From positions 868,001 to 932,000 of the forward strand of contig NZ_CP017194.1 of assembly GCF_006770265.1 (NCBI RefSeq): a stretch of DNA of 64,000 nucleotides. Reading direction: 5' to 3'. This DNA comes from Lactococcus carnosus (GTDB lineage: Bacteria > Bacillota > Bacilli > Lactobacillales > Streptococcaceae). Position 1 is the first letter of the stretch, and the number at the start of each line of letters is the position of its first letter. Below, piece by piece: positions 45,674 through 56,845 of the stretch. A program made the position numbers and the translations under genes. Below the pieces are notes generated by a model, which did not search any database, had not been told where the DNA came from, and was given only the letters and a program-made list of their open reading frames with translations.

Positions 45674-46491
45674 TGAATATAATGAGGAAACGTTTGAAAT
45701 CGTTAGGGATTTTGATAACACTCTTTTTTCTAGCTAGTTTTATACTGCTGTTTGTCAGTTTAAATATTACACAAATTAAAAAAGAAGTTGTCAAACCACC
45801 TATCAAAAAAGTCAGCCTCGATCATGATGTTGATATCACAAGACCAATTATTGATATTTCAGGCTGGCAATTACCAGCCGATATGGATTATGATCAACTT
45901 GCAGGTCAAGTAAATGGTGTTATTGTGCGGGTCCAGCATGGTATCAGTATGAAAAAAACCAACAATGCTGCTTATAAAAATGGGCAAGATAAAGCCATGG
46001 CTTCACACATCACAGAATTTCAGAAACGTAATGTCCCTGTAGCGGTCTATGCTTATGTTAATGGGAAGTCTGATGATGAAATGCGACAAGAAGCTGACAA
46101 ATTTTATGAACGTGCTGCTAAGTATAAGCCGACCTTTTGGTGGCTTGATGTTGAAGAAGTGACGATGAAGACGGGATTTAACCAAGGTATCGAAGCGTTT
46201 AGAAAGCAATTAGTCAAGCGTGGTGCTAAAAATATAGGTATCTATACCCAGGATTGGTTTGTGACAGCAAATAACATCGATGTCAGTCCATATGATAGCA
46301 CCTGGCTAGCTCACTATGGTGGCGATACAGGCTATTGGGATACATCACCAGTTACAACCATCAATTATGATTTGCACCAATACACAAGTCGTGGTCGTTT
46401 AAATGGCTTTGCAGGAGATTTAGATTTTAATCGTGTTAGCACGTTAGCTGAATATAATAAAATTTTTAATCATGGCAGGTTAATGAAATAG
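45673..46491 (+). CDS. GH25 family muramidase, membrane-anchored
   Basis: The 272-aa protein has an N-terminal membrane helix (about 12-32, LGILITLFFLASFILLFV) and an external glycoside hydrolase 25 domain. The catalytic acids are in RPIIDISGWQ and FWWLDVEEV. The C-terminal strand NYDLHQYTSRGRLNGF ending GDLDFNR is the family closing motif. GH25 enzymes cut the glycan strands of peptidoglycan. No cell-wall-binding repeats are present, so it is probably a housekeeping wall enzyme and not a phage lysin. Confidence 0.88.
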   Translation: MNIMRKRLKSLGILITLFFLASFILLFVSLNITQIKKEVVKPPIKKVSLDHDVDITRPIIDISGWQLPADMDYDQLAGQVNGVIVRVQHGISMKKTNNAAYKNGQDKAMASHITEFQKRNVPVAVYAYVNGKSDDEMRQEADKFYERAAKYKPTFWWLDVEEVTMKTGFNQGIEAFRKQLVKRGAKNIGIYTQDWFVTANNIDVSPYDSTWLAHYGGDTGYWDTSPVTTINYDLHQYTSRGRLNGFAGDLDFNRVSTLAEYNKIFNHGRLMK

Positions 46492-46494
46492 CCG

Positions 46495-46527
46495 ATATAA
46501 AAACGCCAATTAAGGGCGTTTTTTTGG
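46495..46527 (+). terminator. Terminator after the GH25 gene
   Basis: AACGCC and GGGCGTT pair around AATTAA, with A on the left and seven T on the right. The next promoter (TGGTAAAAT) begins inside its T run. Confidence 0.85.
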
Positions 46528-46539
46528 TAAAATGAAGGT

Positions 46540-47268
46540 ATGTTAACTTACAAGAAAAAATATAATGTCCCTTACTATGAAAGTGATGCAAATGGTAATA
46601 TGAAACTACCAAGTATTTTCAGCGTCGCTTTACAACTCTCAGGAGAACAATCTCTCAGCTTAGGTGTTAGTGATATCTGGTTAAAAGAAACCTATGACTA
46701 CACATGGGTTGTTGTCGAGTATGCGATTGATATTGCGCGACTACCCAGATTTAATGAGACGATAACAATCGAGACATTTGCTACAAGTTATAATAAATTT
46801 TTCTGCTATCGTGATTTTGTCTTTTATGCAGAAAATGGTGAGAAATTATTAACGATTTCATCGACATTTGTCTTACTTGATATTAGTCATCGTAAGGTTG
46901 TACATGTAGAGGAAGCGATTGTTGCACCTTACCAAACTGAAAAAGTATCAAAAATGGTTCGGGGTCACAAATTTGGTAAGTTAAATCCAGATACAGTGAT
47001 TGAACGCGACTTTCATGTCAGGTTTAACGATATTGATCAAAACGGGCATGTTAATAACAGTAAGTATTTTGACTGGATGATTGACCCACTAGGCTTTGAT
47101 TTCTTAAGTGGCCATGTGCCTGAAAAAATCTATTTGAAATATATCAAAGAAGTCATGTATGGGGTTGATGTTTTATCTCGTGCAGATATGCATGATAACA
47201 CATCCTATCATGAGATTAAAACAGCAAGCAACCATGCACAAGCTGAGATTACGTGGAGAGAAAAATAA
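46540..47268 (+). CDS. Acyl-ACP thioesterase
   Basis: The 242-aa protein has the double HotDog structure of the acyl-ACP thioesterase family (PF01643 type). It begins with YKKKYNVPYYESDANG, and the active-site region of the second HotDog is RFNDIDQNGHVNNSKYFDWM with the conserved Asn and His. It releases fatty acids from acyl carrier protein. The ATG follows TGGTAAAAT by six bases, so the transcript may be leaderless. It heads a run of genes to whiA with gaps of 12 nt or less. Confidence 0.9.
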   Translation: MLTYKKKYNVPYYESDANGNMKLPSIFSVALQLSGEQSLSLGVSDIWLKETYDYTWVVVEYAIDIARLPRFNETITIETFATSYNKFFCYRDFVFYAENGEKLLTISSTFVLLDISHRKVVHVEEAIVAPYQTEKVSKMVRGHKFGKLNPDTVIERDFHVRFNDIDQNGHVNNSKYFDWMIDPLGFDFLSGHVPEKIYLKYIKEVMYGVDVLSRADMHDNTSYHEIKTASNHAQAEITWREK

Positions 47269-48033
47269 ATGACACACTATAAAGGCTATCTGATTGATCT
47301 TGACGGGACGATTTATATCGGAGAAAATAAAATACCAGCGGGCACCAGATTTGTGAAACGCCTGCAAGATAAAAAAATTCCTCATCTCTTTGTCACAAAT
47401 AATACGACGAAAACACCTGCGCAGGTACAGGCCCGCTTAAAGGAAAAGTTTGCTATTACGACAACTGAGGAAACAATCTATACAGCAACTTTAGCCACGC
47501 TGGACTATATGAATGATATGGCCAAAGGAGACACGGCCTATGTGATTGGTGAATCAGGTCTTAAATCAGCCATCTATGGGAGCTATAAAAGAGAGACTGA
47601 AAATCCTGCTTATGTTGTTGTCGGCTTAGATAACGATCTCACCTATGAAAAATTGACCATCGCAACACTAGCCATTGCAAATGGGGCTATGTTTATCGGG
47701 ACCAATCCAGATTTGAATATCCCTACTGAACGTGGGCTTTTACCAGGTGCAGGGAGCATTAATAAATTATTAGAGGTTGCAACACGAATAAAACCCATTT
47801 TTATCGGTAAGCCAAATGCAATTATCATGAACAAAGCGGTTGAACGGATTGGGATACCACGACGTGATCTAGTCATGGTAGGCGATAATTACCTGACAGA
47901 TATTCGTGCTGGTATTGATAACGATATTGCTAGCTTACTAGTTACAACTGGCTTTACTAAGCCTGAAGAAGTGGCAGGATTGCCGATTGCACCAACACAT
48001 GTTATTGCATCTTTAGATGACTGGCAACTGTGA
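47269..48033 (+). CDS. HAD-IIA family hydrolase (NagD/YutF type)
   Basis: The 254-aa protein is a HAD phosphatase with motif I in [13 protein letters not shown], motif II in FVTNNTT, the lysine in FIGKPNAII and motif IV in [10 protein letters not shown]. It belongs to the Firmicute TIGR01457-type group. A sugar phosphate or nucleotide substrate is usual but not identifiable. The ATG follows the thioesterase stop directly. Confidence 0.92.
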   Translation: MTHYKGYLIDLDGTIYIGENKIPAGTRFVKRLQDKKIPHLFVTNNTTKTPAQVQARLKEKFAITTTEETIYTATLATLDYMNDMAKGDTAYVIGESGLKSAIYGSYKRETENPAYVVVGLDNDLTYEKLTIATLAIANGAMFIGTNPDLNIPTERGLLPGAGSINKLLEVATRIKPIFIGKPNAIIMNKAVERIGIPRRDLVMVGDNYLTDIRAGIDNDIASLLVTTGFTKPEEVAGLPIAPTHVIASLDDWQL

Positions 48034-48045
48034 GGGTGCTAAGAT

Positions 48046-48666
48046 ATGAAAGTTAAACTCCATTTTTTATTGGTTTTTTTATGGTCGATTGCTGCAAGTG
48101 CGACGGTGACGATTTTTGCTGCAATCCCGTTATTTTATAGCTTGATCAAACCACTTAAGCTGACTGAATTGAGCTACCTGAGTCAAAAAACGATTATCTA
48201 TAATTTCAATACCTTGATGGCTTATTTGCTCAACCCATTTAATCGTGCTTTGAGCATGCCTGATTTTAAGAGCTCTTCTGAAGGTTTGAGTCATTTTGCG
48301 GATGTCAAAAATTTGTTCATTTTTGCCATGATTGCTGCGATTATCCTTGCCATACCGACACTCCTATTCATCAAAAAAAGACAGTATATCCAGGTTTATC
48401 AAGAACTTAAACTGTGTCTCATGCTACCCCTATTTGTCGCGGTCATCAGCTTATTTGGTGGATTTGATACCATCTTCATTACCTTTCATAAACTATTATT
48501 TAGAAACGCAAATTGGCTCTTTGATCCAGCTACGGATCCAGTCATTAACATCTTACCAGAATCCTATTTCATGGCCTGCTTTATCCTATTTGGGCTCATC
48601 TATCTGCTATTCTGGTCTGTGCTATTAGTTAAAGCAAAACGGAGGATCTACCATGCAAAAAATTAA
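48046..48666 (+). CDS. TIGR01906 / DUF1461 family membrane protein
   Basis: The 206-aa protein has four predicted helices and family signatures: [16 protein letters not shown] near the start, YLLNPF and the conserved extracellular [20 protein letters not shown] followed by NILPESYF. Function is unknown. GGGTGCTAAG precedes the ATG. It overlaps rapZ by 14 nt and sits in the same transcription unit as the HAD gene, an arrangement also usual in streptococci. Confidence 0.88.
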   Translation: MKVKLHFLLVFLWSIAASATVTIFAAIPLFYSLIKPLKLTELSYLSQKTIIYNFNTLMAYLLNPFNRALSMPDFKSSSEGLSHFADVKNLFIFAMIAAIILAIPTLLFIKKRQYIQVYQELKLCLMLPLFVAVISLFGGFDTIFITFHKLLFRNANWLFDPATDPVINILPESYFMACFILFGLIYLLFWSVLLVKAKRRIYHAKN

Positions 48667-49546
48667 TTTAGTCATTATCACTGGGATGAGTGGTGCTGGG
48701 AAAACGGTCGCCATCCAATCTTTTGAGGATATGGGCTATTTCACAGTTGATAATATGCCTGCCAATCTGATTGAAAAATTTGTCAGCCTGTTAACAACGT
48801 CTGAAAAAGGGGATATTGATAAGGTCGCAATGGTTGTTGATATGCGAAGTCGTAGTTTTTTTGATGCACTAAGTGATATCGTCAATGATTTGTCTGATAA
48901 TCCTGATGTAGACTTTAGATTGTTATATCTAGATAGCTCTGATGAAGAATTAGTGGCACGCTATAAAGAGACGCGTCGTAGTCATCCGCTTGCAGAAGAT
49001 GGTCGTGTTTTGGATGGGATATTACGGGAACGTGAACTTTTGTCTCCTTTAAAGTCATTTTCTCAAAATGTGATTGACACTACTGAATTAACACCTAGAA
49101 ATCTACGCTCACAAATTTCACAACAGTTTGCGACGGAGAATACGAAAGCGCCTTTCAGAATAGAAGTCATGAGTTTTGGTTTCAAGTATGGCCTGCCTTT
49201 GGATGCTGACCTTGTTTTTGACGTTCGATTTTTACCAAACCCACATTATATTCCTGAGCTACGCAATCAAACAGGACTTGAAGAGGCAGTCTATAATTAT
49301 GTTATGGATGCACCTGAGTCAGAAGCATTTTACACGAATTTAATGCGGATGTTAAACCCAATCATTCCAGGCTATGAAAAAGAAGGTAAGTCTGTGTTAG
49401 TTATTGCCATCGGCTGTACTGGTGGTCAGCATAGAAGTGTGGCATTTGCAAAACGCATCTCTGAAGAGTTAACATCTGGTAAGTGGTTAGTCAATACTAA
49501 TCATCGTGATAAAGATAGACGGAAAGAAACGGTCAATCGGTCATGA
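48653..49546 (+). CDS. rapZ: RapZ / YvcJ family nucleotide-binding protein
   Basis: The 297-aa P-loop protein has Walker [14 protein letters not shown] and the C-terminal [15 protein letters not shown] domain. In E. coli RapZ targets the sRNA GlmZ for RNase E; in Bacillus YvcJ hydrolyses GTP and affects competence. The Gram-positive role is less clear. It overlaps both neighbours and forms the conserved rapZ-yvcK-whiA cluster. Confidence 0.95.
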   Translation: MQKINLVIITGMSGAGKTVAIQSFEDMGYFTVDNMPANLIEKFVSLLTTSEKGDIDKVAMVVDMRSRSFFDALSDIVNDLSDNPDVDFRLLYLDSSDEELVARYKETRRSHPLAEDGRVLDGILRERELLSPLKSFSQNVIDTTELTPRNLRSQISQQFATENTKAPFRIEVMSFGFKYGLPLDADLVFDVRFLPNPHYIPELRNQTGLEEAVYNYVMDAPESEAFYTNLMRMLNPIIPGYEKEGKSVLVIAIGCTGGQHRSVAFAKRISEELTSGKWLVNTNHRDKDRRKETVNRS

Positions 49547-50520
49547 GAAAGAAAAAAATAGTTGTGATAGGTGGCGGAACGGGTATTCCGGTCATTTTGA
49601 ACGCTTTTAGAAAGGAAGATGTCGATCTGACAGCAATCGTGACAGTTGCTGACGACGGTGGCAGTTCTGGCGAGTTAAGAGGGGCACTTGATATTGCCCC
49701 GCCAGGTGACTTACGTAATGTCCTAGTTGCTATGAGTGACATGCCCCGCCTTTATGAACAAATCTTTCAGTATCGATTTAAAGCTGATGATGGCCCGCTC
49801 AGTGGTCATCCGATTGGTAACTTAGTGATTGCAGGTGTGTCAGAGATGCAAGGCTCTACCTATAATGCCATTCAAATATTGGCTAAGTTCTTTCATGTTC
49901 AAGGCAGAATTTTACCCTCTAGTGAAGCAGCCTTAACCCTCCATGCTGTCTTTCAGGACAAAAAAGAGGTGATTGGAGAAAGTCATATTGCAGACTACCT
50001 TGGTAAAATTGATCATGTCTATGTGACCAATACAAGTAACCAGGAAACACCAACGGCCTCACGCCATGTTGTCGCTGAAATCATGGCTGCGGATACGATT
50101 GTCATGGGACCTGGTAGTCTTTTTACCTCTATCTTACCAAATGTTGTCATTCCAGAAATACGGGAAGCCTTGATACAGACAACTGCTCAGGTGGTTTATG
50201 TCTGTAACATCATGACCCAACGTGGTGAAACGGAAAACTTTACTGATGCGGATCATGTTAATATCTTACATAACCATGTTGGCACGCAATTTATTGATAC
50301 TGTTTTGGTAAATGTGGCACAAGTACCAGATACTTATATGAACACAAATAAGTTTGATGAGTATCTGGTGCAAGTCAGACATGACTTTACAGGCCTACAA
50401 GCAGAAAATATTCGCATCATCTCCAATGATTTTCTAAAATTAGTTGATGGTGGTGCCTTCCATAATGGGGATGCAGTATCGCAAGAAATCATGCGTATTA
50501 GTGAGAGACGCCTGCTATGA
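49543..50520 (+). CDS. yvcK: YvcK family gluconeogenesis / UDP-sugar-binding protein
   Basis: The 325-aa protein has the N-terminal [14 protein letters not shown], the [13 protein letters not shown] segment and [13 protein letters not shown] of the YvcK/CofD-like family. In Bacillus it is needed for growth on gluconeogenic carbon and binds UDP-GlcNAc, influencing cell-wall synthesis. It overlaps rapZ and whiA by 4 nt each. Confidence 0.95.
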   Translation: MRKKKIVVIGGGTGIPVILNAFRKEDVDLTAIVTVADDGGSSGELRGALDIAPPGDLRNVLVAMSDMPRLYEQIFQYRFKADDGPLSGHPIGNLVIAGVSEMQGSTYNAIQILAKFFHVQGRILPSSEAALTLHAVFQDKKEVIGESHIADYLGKIDHVYVTNTSNQETPTASRHVVAEIMAADTIVMGPGSLFTSILPNVVIPEIREALIQTTAQVVYVCNIMTQRGETENFTDADHVNILHNHVGTQFIDTVLVNVAQVPDTYMNTNKFDEYLVQVRHDFTGLQAENIRIISNDFLKLVDGGAFHNGDAVSQEIMRISERRLL

Positions 50521-51422
50521 GTTTTTCTTCTGACGTTAAAAAAGAGCTGACCCAATTGACGGTTTCGGATGGTGTCTTGATCGCCCTGCTGAGAATGAAC
50601 GGTGTTTTGGGTATATCAGGTGGCTTGACTTTAGCCATTACAACTGAAAATGCAACAACTGCACGCTTTATTTATGCTACATTATTGTCTAAATATGAGA
50701 TTAAATCAGAAATAAAAACGCACCAAAAGACAACGCTATCTAAAAACCGTGTGTATACGATTGTCATCAAAGACAATGTATCCGATATTTTAGATAGATT
50801 TGAATTAGCGGATAGTTTATTATTGGATCATGGTATACCAGATTCAGTCAAATTTGATGAAAAAATGGCAGTTGGCTATTTACGTGGCGCTTTTCTTAGT
50901 AGTGGTAGCGTCACGAATCCTGAAAAAGGCAAGTATCATTTGGAAATTGCCTCTTATTATGAAGAGCATGCGGCTGATCTACAGCTTTTATTGGAAAACT
51001 TTGATATTACTAGCAAGGTGATCAACAGAAAATCCAAATCAGTCACTTATTTAGCTAATTCTGAGATGATTATTGACTTTCTGAGTTTGATTGGTGCAAA
51101 TGCCGCCAGATTTAAGATAGAAGATGCAAAAATTGTGAGAGAAATGCGCAATACTGCCAATCGCCAAACTAATTTTGAAGCCGCAAATATCAGCAAAACG
51201 GTTAATGCTGCGCAGACAGTCATTGAGGCCATCAAATTCCTTAAAAGCATGGATAAATTACCGGATAATTTAAGAGAAATTGCTGTTGCCAGAATGGCTA
51301 ATCCAGATGCCACGATTGTTGAACTAGGTCAATTATTAGTCCCACCTCTTGGGAAATCTGGTGTTAACCATCGCCTACGCAAAATAAAAGAACTAGCTGA
51401 GCAACTTCGTCAATTAGACTAA
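50517..51422 (+). CDS. whiA: DNA-binding protein WhiA
   Basis: WhiA combines an inactive LAGLIDADG-endonuclease-like N-terminal domain (about 90-190, with AVGYLRGAFLSSGSVTNPEKG) with a C-terminal helix-turn-helix (about 220-301, LPPLG-type VPPLGKSGVNHRLRKI). In Streptomyces it controls sporulation; in Bacillus it influences division and lipid metabolism. It closes the rapZ-yvcK-whiA cluster. Confidence 0.95.
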   Translation: MSFSSDVKKELTQLTVSDGVLIALLRMNGVLGISGGLTLAITTENATTARFIYATLLSKYEIKSEIKTHQKTTLSKNRVYTIVIKDNVSDILDRFELADSLLLDHGIPDSVKFDEKMAVGYLRGAFLSSGSVTNPEKGKYHLEIASYYEEHAADLQLLLENFDITSKVINRKSKSVTYLANSEMIIDFLSLIGANAARFKIEDAKIVREMRNTANRQTNFEAANISKTVNAAQTVIEAIKFLKSMDKLPDNLREIAVARMANPDATIVELGQLLVPPLGKSGVNHRLRKIKELAEQLRQLD

Positions 51423-51512
51423 AGAAGTTGTTTTTTGTTATAAAAAGACAAATACAACCTAGCATGCGCTTAACTCTGATGTAACATCTTTTCACATCAT
51501 CAAGACAAAAAC

Positions 51513-51569
51513 TTGTAAATATGACTAAAATACCTTATAATGAGTTATTAACTAAATTTTCAGAAGATT
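51513..51569 (+). promoter_or_regulatory. Promoter of gltA-acnA-icd with CodY-like box
   Basis: TTGTAA (51513-51518), 17-nt spacer, TATAAT (51536-51541). AATTTTCAGAAGATT (51555-51569) matches the CodY box AATTTTCWGAAAATT at 14 of 15 positions and lies just after the start point, suited to block transcription. CodY repression of these genes is known in L. lactis. Confidence 0.78.
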
Positions 51570-51591
51570 CTTTCGGAGGGTTGCTACGGCT

Positions 51592-52917
51592 ATGGATAAC
51601 TATATCACTAAGATACAAAAGAACTCGATTATTCCCTTGGCATTTTATGAGCAATATGATGTCAAAAAAGGGCTACGTGATGTGAATGGTAAAGGTGTTT
51701 TAGCAGGATTAACCAATATTTCTGCTATTCATTCCTTTGATGAAGCGGGCGATCCCATGCCAGGTATTTTGGAATATCGCGCAATAAATATCAAAGCGAT
51801 TTCGGAACATCTTAAGGCCGAAAATCGATTTGGTTTTGAGGAAATTACCTATTTGTTATTGTTTGGCGAATTACCTACTGCAGCAGAATTAGCTGAGTTT
51901 AATCAAAAATTAGTCGATAAACGTCAATTACCGCCTGAATTTGTTCGCGACATTATTTTGAAAGCAACCTCAAATGATGTCATGAATTCGATGAGTCGCA
52001 GTATTTTATCATTGGCGACTTTTGATGAAAAGGTCAATGAGATGACCTTGGAAAATGTCTTAGATCAATCACTTAGTTTGATTGCCAATTTCCCACTTTT
52101 AGCCATATATGCATACCAGGCCTATAATCATATAGAAAAAGATGAAAGCCTTTACATTCATTATCCAGATAAAAATCTAACCACTGCAGAAAATATTTTA
52201 AGACTTTTACGACCGGATAAGCAGTTTACTGATACGGAAGCAAAAGTGTTGGACCTAGCCTTGATTTTGCATATGGAACATGGTGGCGGGAATAATTCGA
52301 CCTTCACGACCCACGTTGTGACGAGTTCTGGCACTGATACCTACGCTTCAGTTGTTGCATCATTGTCAAGTCTTAAAGGCTCAAAACATGGTGGTGCAAA
52401 TATTAAAGTAGCTAAGATGTTAGATGATATCTGGAAAAATGTACCAGATCATACGGACGAAGATGCGATTTTTGACTATCTATGTAAAATTTTGAATAAA
52501 GATGCCTTTGACAAAAAAGGCTTAATCTATGGCATGGGTCATGCCATCTATTCGCTTTCTGATCCCCGTGCTGAAGTTCTCAAATCTTATGTCAAAGAAC
52601 TTGCAGAAGAAAAGGGCTTACATGATGCCTATCAGTTTTACAAGAAAATCGAGCGCTTAGCACCTCAAGCGATTGCGCAAGAGCGTAATATCTATAAGGG
52701 GGTATCTGCTAATGTCGATTTTTATAGTGGCTTTGTCTATCAGATGCTAGGCCTACCTGAGGAACTTTATACACCACTTTTTGCAATTGCAAGAATCGTT
52801 GGCTGGAGTGCACATCGCATGGAAGAAATGCTAAATATGAATAAGATTATTCGACCAGCATATGAAAGCGTCTTAACCACAAAAGCTTATACCAAAATAG
52901 AAGATAGGGAGCTATAA
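51592..52917 (+). CDS. gltA: Citrate synthase
   Basis: GltA condenses acetyl-CoA and oxaloacetate to citrate. The 441-aa protein has the catalytic histidines in [13 protein letters not shown] and [14 protein letters not shown] and the aspartate region [14 protein letters not shown]. It is longer than Bacillus CitZ and matches the lactococcal/streptococcal type. GGAGGG lies 11 nt before the ATG. It is the first gene of an operon that makes 2-oxoglutarate for glutamate synthesis; no further TCA-cycle genes are in the window. Confidence 0.95.
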   Translation: MDNYITKIQKNSIIPLAFYEQYDVKKGLRDVNGKGVLAGLTNISAIHSFDEAGDPMPGILEYRAINIKAISEHLKAENRFGFEEITYLLLFGELPTAAELAEFNQKLVDKRQLPPEFVRDIILKATSNDVMNSMSRSILSLATFDEKVNEMTLENVLDQSLSLIANFPLLAIYAYQAYNHIEKDESLYIHYPDKNLTTAENILRLLRPDKQFTDTEAKVLDLALILHMEHGGGNNSTFTTHVVTSSGTDTYASVVASLSSLKGSKHGGANIKVAKMLDDIWKNVPDHTDEDAIFDYLCKILNKDAFDKKGLIYGMGHAIYSLSDPRAEVLKSYVKELAEEKGLHDAYQFYKKIERLAPQAIAQERNIYKGVSANVDFYSGFVYQMLGLPEELYTPLFAIARIVGWSAHRMEEMLNMNKIIRPAYESVLTTKAYTKIEDREL

Positions 52918-52919
52918 AA

Positions 52920-55517
52920 TTGAGAAAATATGAGAAACCATTAACCGTTAACGGCCTTGCTTACACTTATTTTGATATCGCATCCGCTGTACATCATGTC
53001 GACAGGCTCCCTTATGCGCTGCGTATTTTGGTAGAAGGGGTCATCCGTAATCTAGATGGTGTCAATTTTACGACAGACCATCTTGAGATGCTAAACAGCT
53101 TTGATGGCAGTAAAACGGATACAGGTGAAATTCCGTTTAAGCCTAGCCGTGTTATCTTACAGGACTTTACGGGTGTACCTGCAGTTGTCGATTTAGCAGC
53201 AATGCGGGATTCAGTTAAGCAATTAGGCGGCAATCCTGAGTTGATTAATCCAGAAGTATCGGTTGACTTGGTCATTGACCACTCTTTACAAGTTGACTTT
53301 TCGGGGTCTGAACAAGCCTTGCTATTAAATGCCAAACGTGAGTTTGAACGTAATGGTGAACGCTATGAGTTTCTCAAATGGGCAACGGAATCCTTTGAAA
53401 ATTTCCGAGTTGTACCACCAGCTACTGGCATCATCCACCAAGTCAATATTGAGTACCTATCAGATGTTGTGAATACGAAAGATCAGGTGTTACTACCGGA
53501 TACAGTATTCGGGACAGATAGCCATACGACGATGATCAATGGTCTAGGTGTCCTTGGTTGGGGTGTTGGTGGGATTGAAGCAGAAGCTGCTATACTTGGT
53601 GAAGCCTCTTACTTCCCTATGCCTGAAGTGATTGGTGTGCGTTTTGTCGGTAAGTTAAACCCATTAGCCACGGCAACAGATCTGGCCTTAACGATGACAA
53701 AAATCCTGCGTGATCAAGATGTCGTTGGTAAATTTGTCGAATATTTTGGTCCAGGCCTTGCAAGTTTAACGCTTGCAGACCGTGCTACTGTGGCGAATAT
53801 GGCACCAGAGTATGGCGCAACCTGTGGTTATTTCCCAATTGATGACGAAACACTGAACTATCTGACTAACACTAACCGTGATGCTGAACTTGTATCCTTA
53901 GTGGAGACCTATGCCAAGGCAAATCACCTCTTTTATGATGCAACAAAAGAAGCGACTTATAATCAAGTCATTGAAGTCGATTTGGCCAAGATTGAGACCT
54001 ATTTGTCGGGTCCAAAACGACCTCAAGATTTAATTCCGCTAGGAAAAATGGCGTCAGAATTTGAGCACTTTTCTAAAACTTTAGCAGCAGTTAAACCGAG
54101 CCCAGATGCTTTAGTACAAGAAGGGGATATCGCCATAGCTGCCATTACCTCATGTACTAATACTAGTAATCCTTATGTCATGATGATGGCAGGTTTACTT
54201 GCTAAAAATGCTGTAGCAAAAGGCCTTACAGTGCCCAAAACAGTTAAAACATCTCTAGCGCCAGGCTCAAAAGTTGTGACAGCATATTTAGAGAAAGCTG
54301 GCTTGATTGATCCCTTGGCAAAACTTGGGTTTGATGTCGTTGGCTATGGCTGTACGACCTGTATCGGTAATTCAGGACCACTAGATGATCAAGTATCAGA
54401 ATCTATCACGGATCAAGATTTGCTGGTGACATCAGTCCTGTCAGGGAACCGTAACTTTGAAGGTCGGATTCACCCCCTTGTGAAAGCCAACTATCTGGCA
54501 AGTCCACCATTAGTTGTTGCCTATGCGATTGCTGGTAATATCAAAAAAGATTTGACGCTTGAGCCACTTGGTCTTGATCAAGGAGGTCAGCCTGTTTATC
54601 TAACAGATATCATGCCTGATTATGATACGGTTAAGGCAGAAGTAGATCAGTATGTCACACGTGAGCTTTATGAAACCTACTATGCCCATATTTTTGATGC
54701 AAATGACGCTTGGAATGATATTAAGTCGTCGAAATCTCAAACCTATCCTTGGGATGAAAACTCAACTTATGTCGCAAATCCCCCTTATTTTGAGGGCTTG
54801 AGCTTATCAGAAGATGTCTCACATCGGCCTTTGACAAACATGCGTGTTCTTGCAAAATTTGGTGATTCAGTCACGACAGACCATATCAGCCCTGCTGGTA
54901 ATATTGCCATGAAATCTCCCGCTGGTGAATTCTTGGATCAAGCTGGTGTTGCACCAAGAGATTTCAATTCATATGGTAGTCGCCGAGGTAATGATAAAGT
55001 GATGACCAGAGGGACATTTGCCAATATTCGGATCAAGAATTTGTTAACGCCAGGTATTGAAGGTGGCGTAACCAAGTATAAGGAAGAGACCTTACCGATT
55101 TATGATGCAGCCATGCGTTACAAAGCAGATGGGACCTCTTTGGTTGTCTTAGCGGGTAAAGACTACGGCATGGGATCATCTCGTGACTGGGCAGCTAAAG
55201 GGACAAATCTCTTAGGCGTTAAAGTCGTTATTGCAGAAAGTTTTGAACGGATTCATCGCAGTAATCTTGCCATGATGGGCTTGATTCCGCTACAATTTTT
55301 AGCAGGGGAAAGTGCAGATAGCCTCGGCTTAACTGGATTTGAGACCTACAGCTTTGATTTTCCAGAACAACCTGAAATTGGTCAACTGATTACAGTTCAT
55401 GCAGATGATAAGCAATTCCAGGTTACCCTGCGCTTTGATTCACAGGCTGATTTAGGCTATTATGAAAATGGTGGCATTCTACAAATGGTAATTAGAAAAA
55501 AGGTGACAAATGGCTAA
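52920..55517 (+). CDS. acnA: Aconitate hydratase
   Basis: Aconitase isomerises citrate to isocitrate with a 4Fe-4S cluster. The 865-aa protein has the cluster cysteines in [10 protein letters not shown] and [11 protein letters not shown] and the swivel-domain [16 protein letters not shown]. The start is TTG with GGGAG eight bases upstream, two bases after gltA. It overlaps icd by 8 nt. The family member in L. lactis is called citB or acnA. Confidence 0.95.
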   Translation: MRKYEKPLTVNGLAYTYFDIASAVHHVDRLPYALRILVEGVIRNLDGVNFTTDHLEMLNSFDGSKTDTGEIPFKPSRVILQDFTGVPAVVDLAAMRDSVKQLGGNPELINPEVSVDLVIDHSLQVDFSGSEQALLLNAKREFERNGERYEFLKWATESFENFRVVPPATGIIHQVNIEYLSDVVNTKDQVLLPDTVFGTDSHTTMINGLGVLGWGVGGIEAEAAILGEASYFPMPEVIGVRFVGKLNPLATATDLALTMTKILRDQDVVGKFVEYFGPGLASLTLADRATVANMAPEYGATCGYFPIDDETLNYLTNTNRDAELVSLVETYAKANHLFYDATKEATYNQVIEVDLAKIETYLSGPKRPQDLIPLGKMASEFEHFSKTLAAVKPSPDALVQEGDIAIAAITSCTNTSNPYVMMMAGLLAKNAVAKGLTVPKTVKTSLAPGSKVVTAYLEKAGLIDPLAKLGFDVVGYGCTTCIGNSGPLDDQVSESITDQDLLVTSVLSGNRNFEGRIHPLVKANYLASPPLVVAYAIAGNIKKDLTLEPLGLDQGGQPVYLTDIMPDYDTVKAEVDQYVTRELYETYYAHIFDANDAWNDIKSSKSQTYPWDENSTYVANPPYFEGLSLSEDVSHRPLTNMRVLAKFGDSVTTDHISPAGNIAMKSPAGEFLDQAGVAPRDFNSYGSRRGNDKVMTRGTFANIRIKNLLTPGIEGGVTKYKEETLPIYDAAMRYKADGTSLVVLAGKDYGMGSSRDWAAKGTNLLGVKVVIAESFERIHRSNLAMMGLIPLQFLAGESADSLGLTGFETYSFDFPEQPEIGQLITVHADDKQFQVTLRFDSQADLGYYENGGILQMVIRKKVTNG

Positions 55518-56742
55518 AATAGAAATGATAAACGGCAAGTTACAGGTCCCAAATCAACCTGATGTTCCTTATATTACGGGAGATGGCGTCGGTGTAGATA
55601 TCTCACCTGCCATGATAAAAGTTGTCGATACTGCAGTCGCTAAAGCCTATGGTAGTGAGAAAACCATCTCTTGGCAGGAACTTGCTGCTGGCGAAAAAGC
55701 TTATGCAGCGCAAGGGGATTATCTACCTCAAGAAACCGTAACTGCTTTGACAGAAAATCTTGTGGCCATTAAAGGCCCCTTGATGACACCGATTGGTGAA
55801 GGGTTTCGAAGCTTAAATGTTACCCTACGACAACAGTTTGATCTCTTTGCAAATGTGCGACCGATTACCTATTTTAAAGGTGTTACATCTCCAGTAAAAT
55901 ACCCCGAAAACGTTGAGATGACGATTTTTCGTGAGAACACAGAAGATATCTATGCCGGTATTGAGTTTGAAAGCGAGAGTCCTGATGCCAAGCGCTTAAT
56001 TAAGTTACTTAAGACTGATTTTGGTATTGATAACATTCGCTTTGAGCAAACATCGGCTATCGGTATTAAACCAGTTTCACCAGATGGGTCTAAACGCTTG
56101 GTACATGCGGCATTTGAGCATGCGATTGCGCATGGGCTTAACCGTGTGACCCTCGTTCATAAAGGGAATATCATGAAGTTTACCGAAGGTGGCTTTAAAA
56201 AATGGGGCTATGAAGTTGCAGATACGTATCCTACTTTTACGGTTAACACCTTTAACAAGCTAAAAGCTGAATCAGGGCTAGATGCTGCATTAGCAGCCAA
56301 AGCTGCGGCCTTAGCTGCTGGTAAAATTTATGTGGATGATGCCATTGCTGATAATTTCTTGCAGCAAATTTTGATTAATCCTTCAGCCTATCAGGTTGTT
56401 GCAACTCTTAACTTAAATGGCGACTATATTTCTGATGCCCTTGCAGCACAAGTTGGTGGGATTGGTATCTCACCGGGAGCTAATATCAACTTTTTAACGG
56501 GTCATGCCATCTTTGAAGCAACGCATGGCACTGCGCCAGATATTGCAGGCTTAGGTTTGGCTAACCCGTCTAGTCTGATTTTATCAAGTGTGATGATGCT
56601 TGAGTTCATGGGCTGGCTAGAGGCAGCAAACCTTGTAAGAGCTGCTTTAGCTAAGACGATTGCGCAAGGTCAAACGACACGTGATTTGGGCGGTACGCTA
56701 ACAACAGCTGACTTTACAGCTGCGATTATCGCTAATTTTTAA
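55510..56742 (+). CDS. icd: NADP-dependent isocitrate dehydrogenase
   Basis: Icd oxidises isocitrate to 2-oxoglutarate, the carbon skeleton of glutamate. The 410-aa protein has [20 protein letters not shown] with the substrate serine and arginines, [30 protein letters not shown] and the ending [12 protein letters not shown]. Length fits bacterial NADP enzymes. It starts inside the acnA end. Confidence 0.95.
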   Translation: MAKIEMINGKLQVPNQPDVPYITGDGVGVDISPAMIKVVDTAVAKAYGSEKTISWQELAAGEKAYAAQGDYLPQETVTALTENLVAIKGPLMTPIGEGFRSLNVTLRQQFDLFANVRPITYFKGVTSPVKYPENVEMTIFRENTEDIYAGIEFESESPDAKRLIKLLKTDFGIDNIRFEQTSAIGIKPVSPDGSKRLVHAAFEHAIAHGLNRVTLVHKGNIMKFTEGGFKKWGYEVADTYPTFTVNTFNKLKAESGLDAALAAKAAALAAGKIYVDDAIADNFLQQILINPSAYQVVATLNLNGDYISDALAAQVGGIGISPGANINFLTGHAIFEATHGTAPDIAGLGLANPSSLILSSVMMLEFMGWLEAANLVRAALAKTIAQGQTTRDLGGTLTTADFTAAIIANF

Positions 56743-56747
56743 ATCAG

Positions 56748-56840
56748 GATGGTTAGAGACAGCGTGTCTCTACCTGTCAATTCAGGCTGTGAAAGCTAGA
56801 CTACTGATAGGTGTTTGGCTGAGACAGCACCTAAAAAGGA
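56748..56840 (+). other. Hairpin-rich region between icd and the CapA-type gene
   Basis: AGAGACA/TGTCTCT (56755-56761 with 56765-56771) is a perfect stem without a T run, and TAGGTG/CACCTA (56808-56813 with 56828-56833) sits just before the AAAGGAG of the next gene. The word GAGACAGC occurs in both. Could be an operator or RNA structure. Confidence 0.4.
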
Positions 56841-56845
56841 GTATC

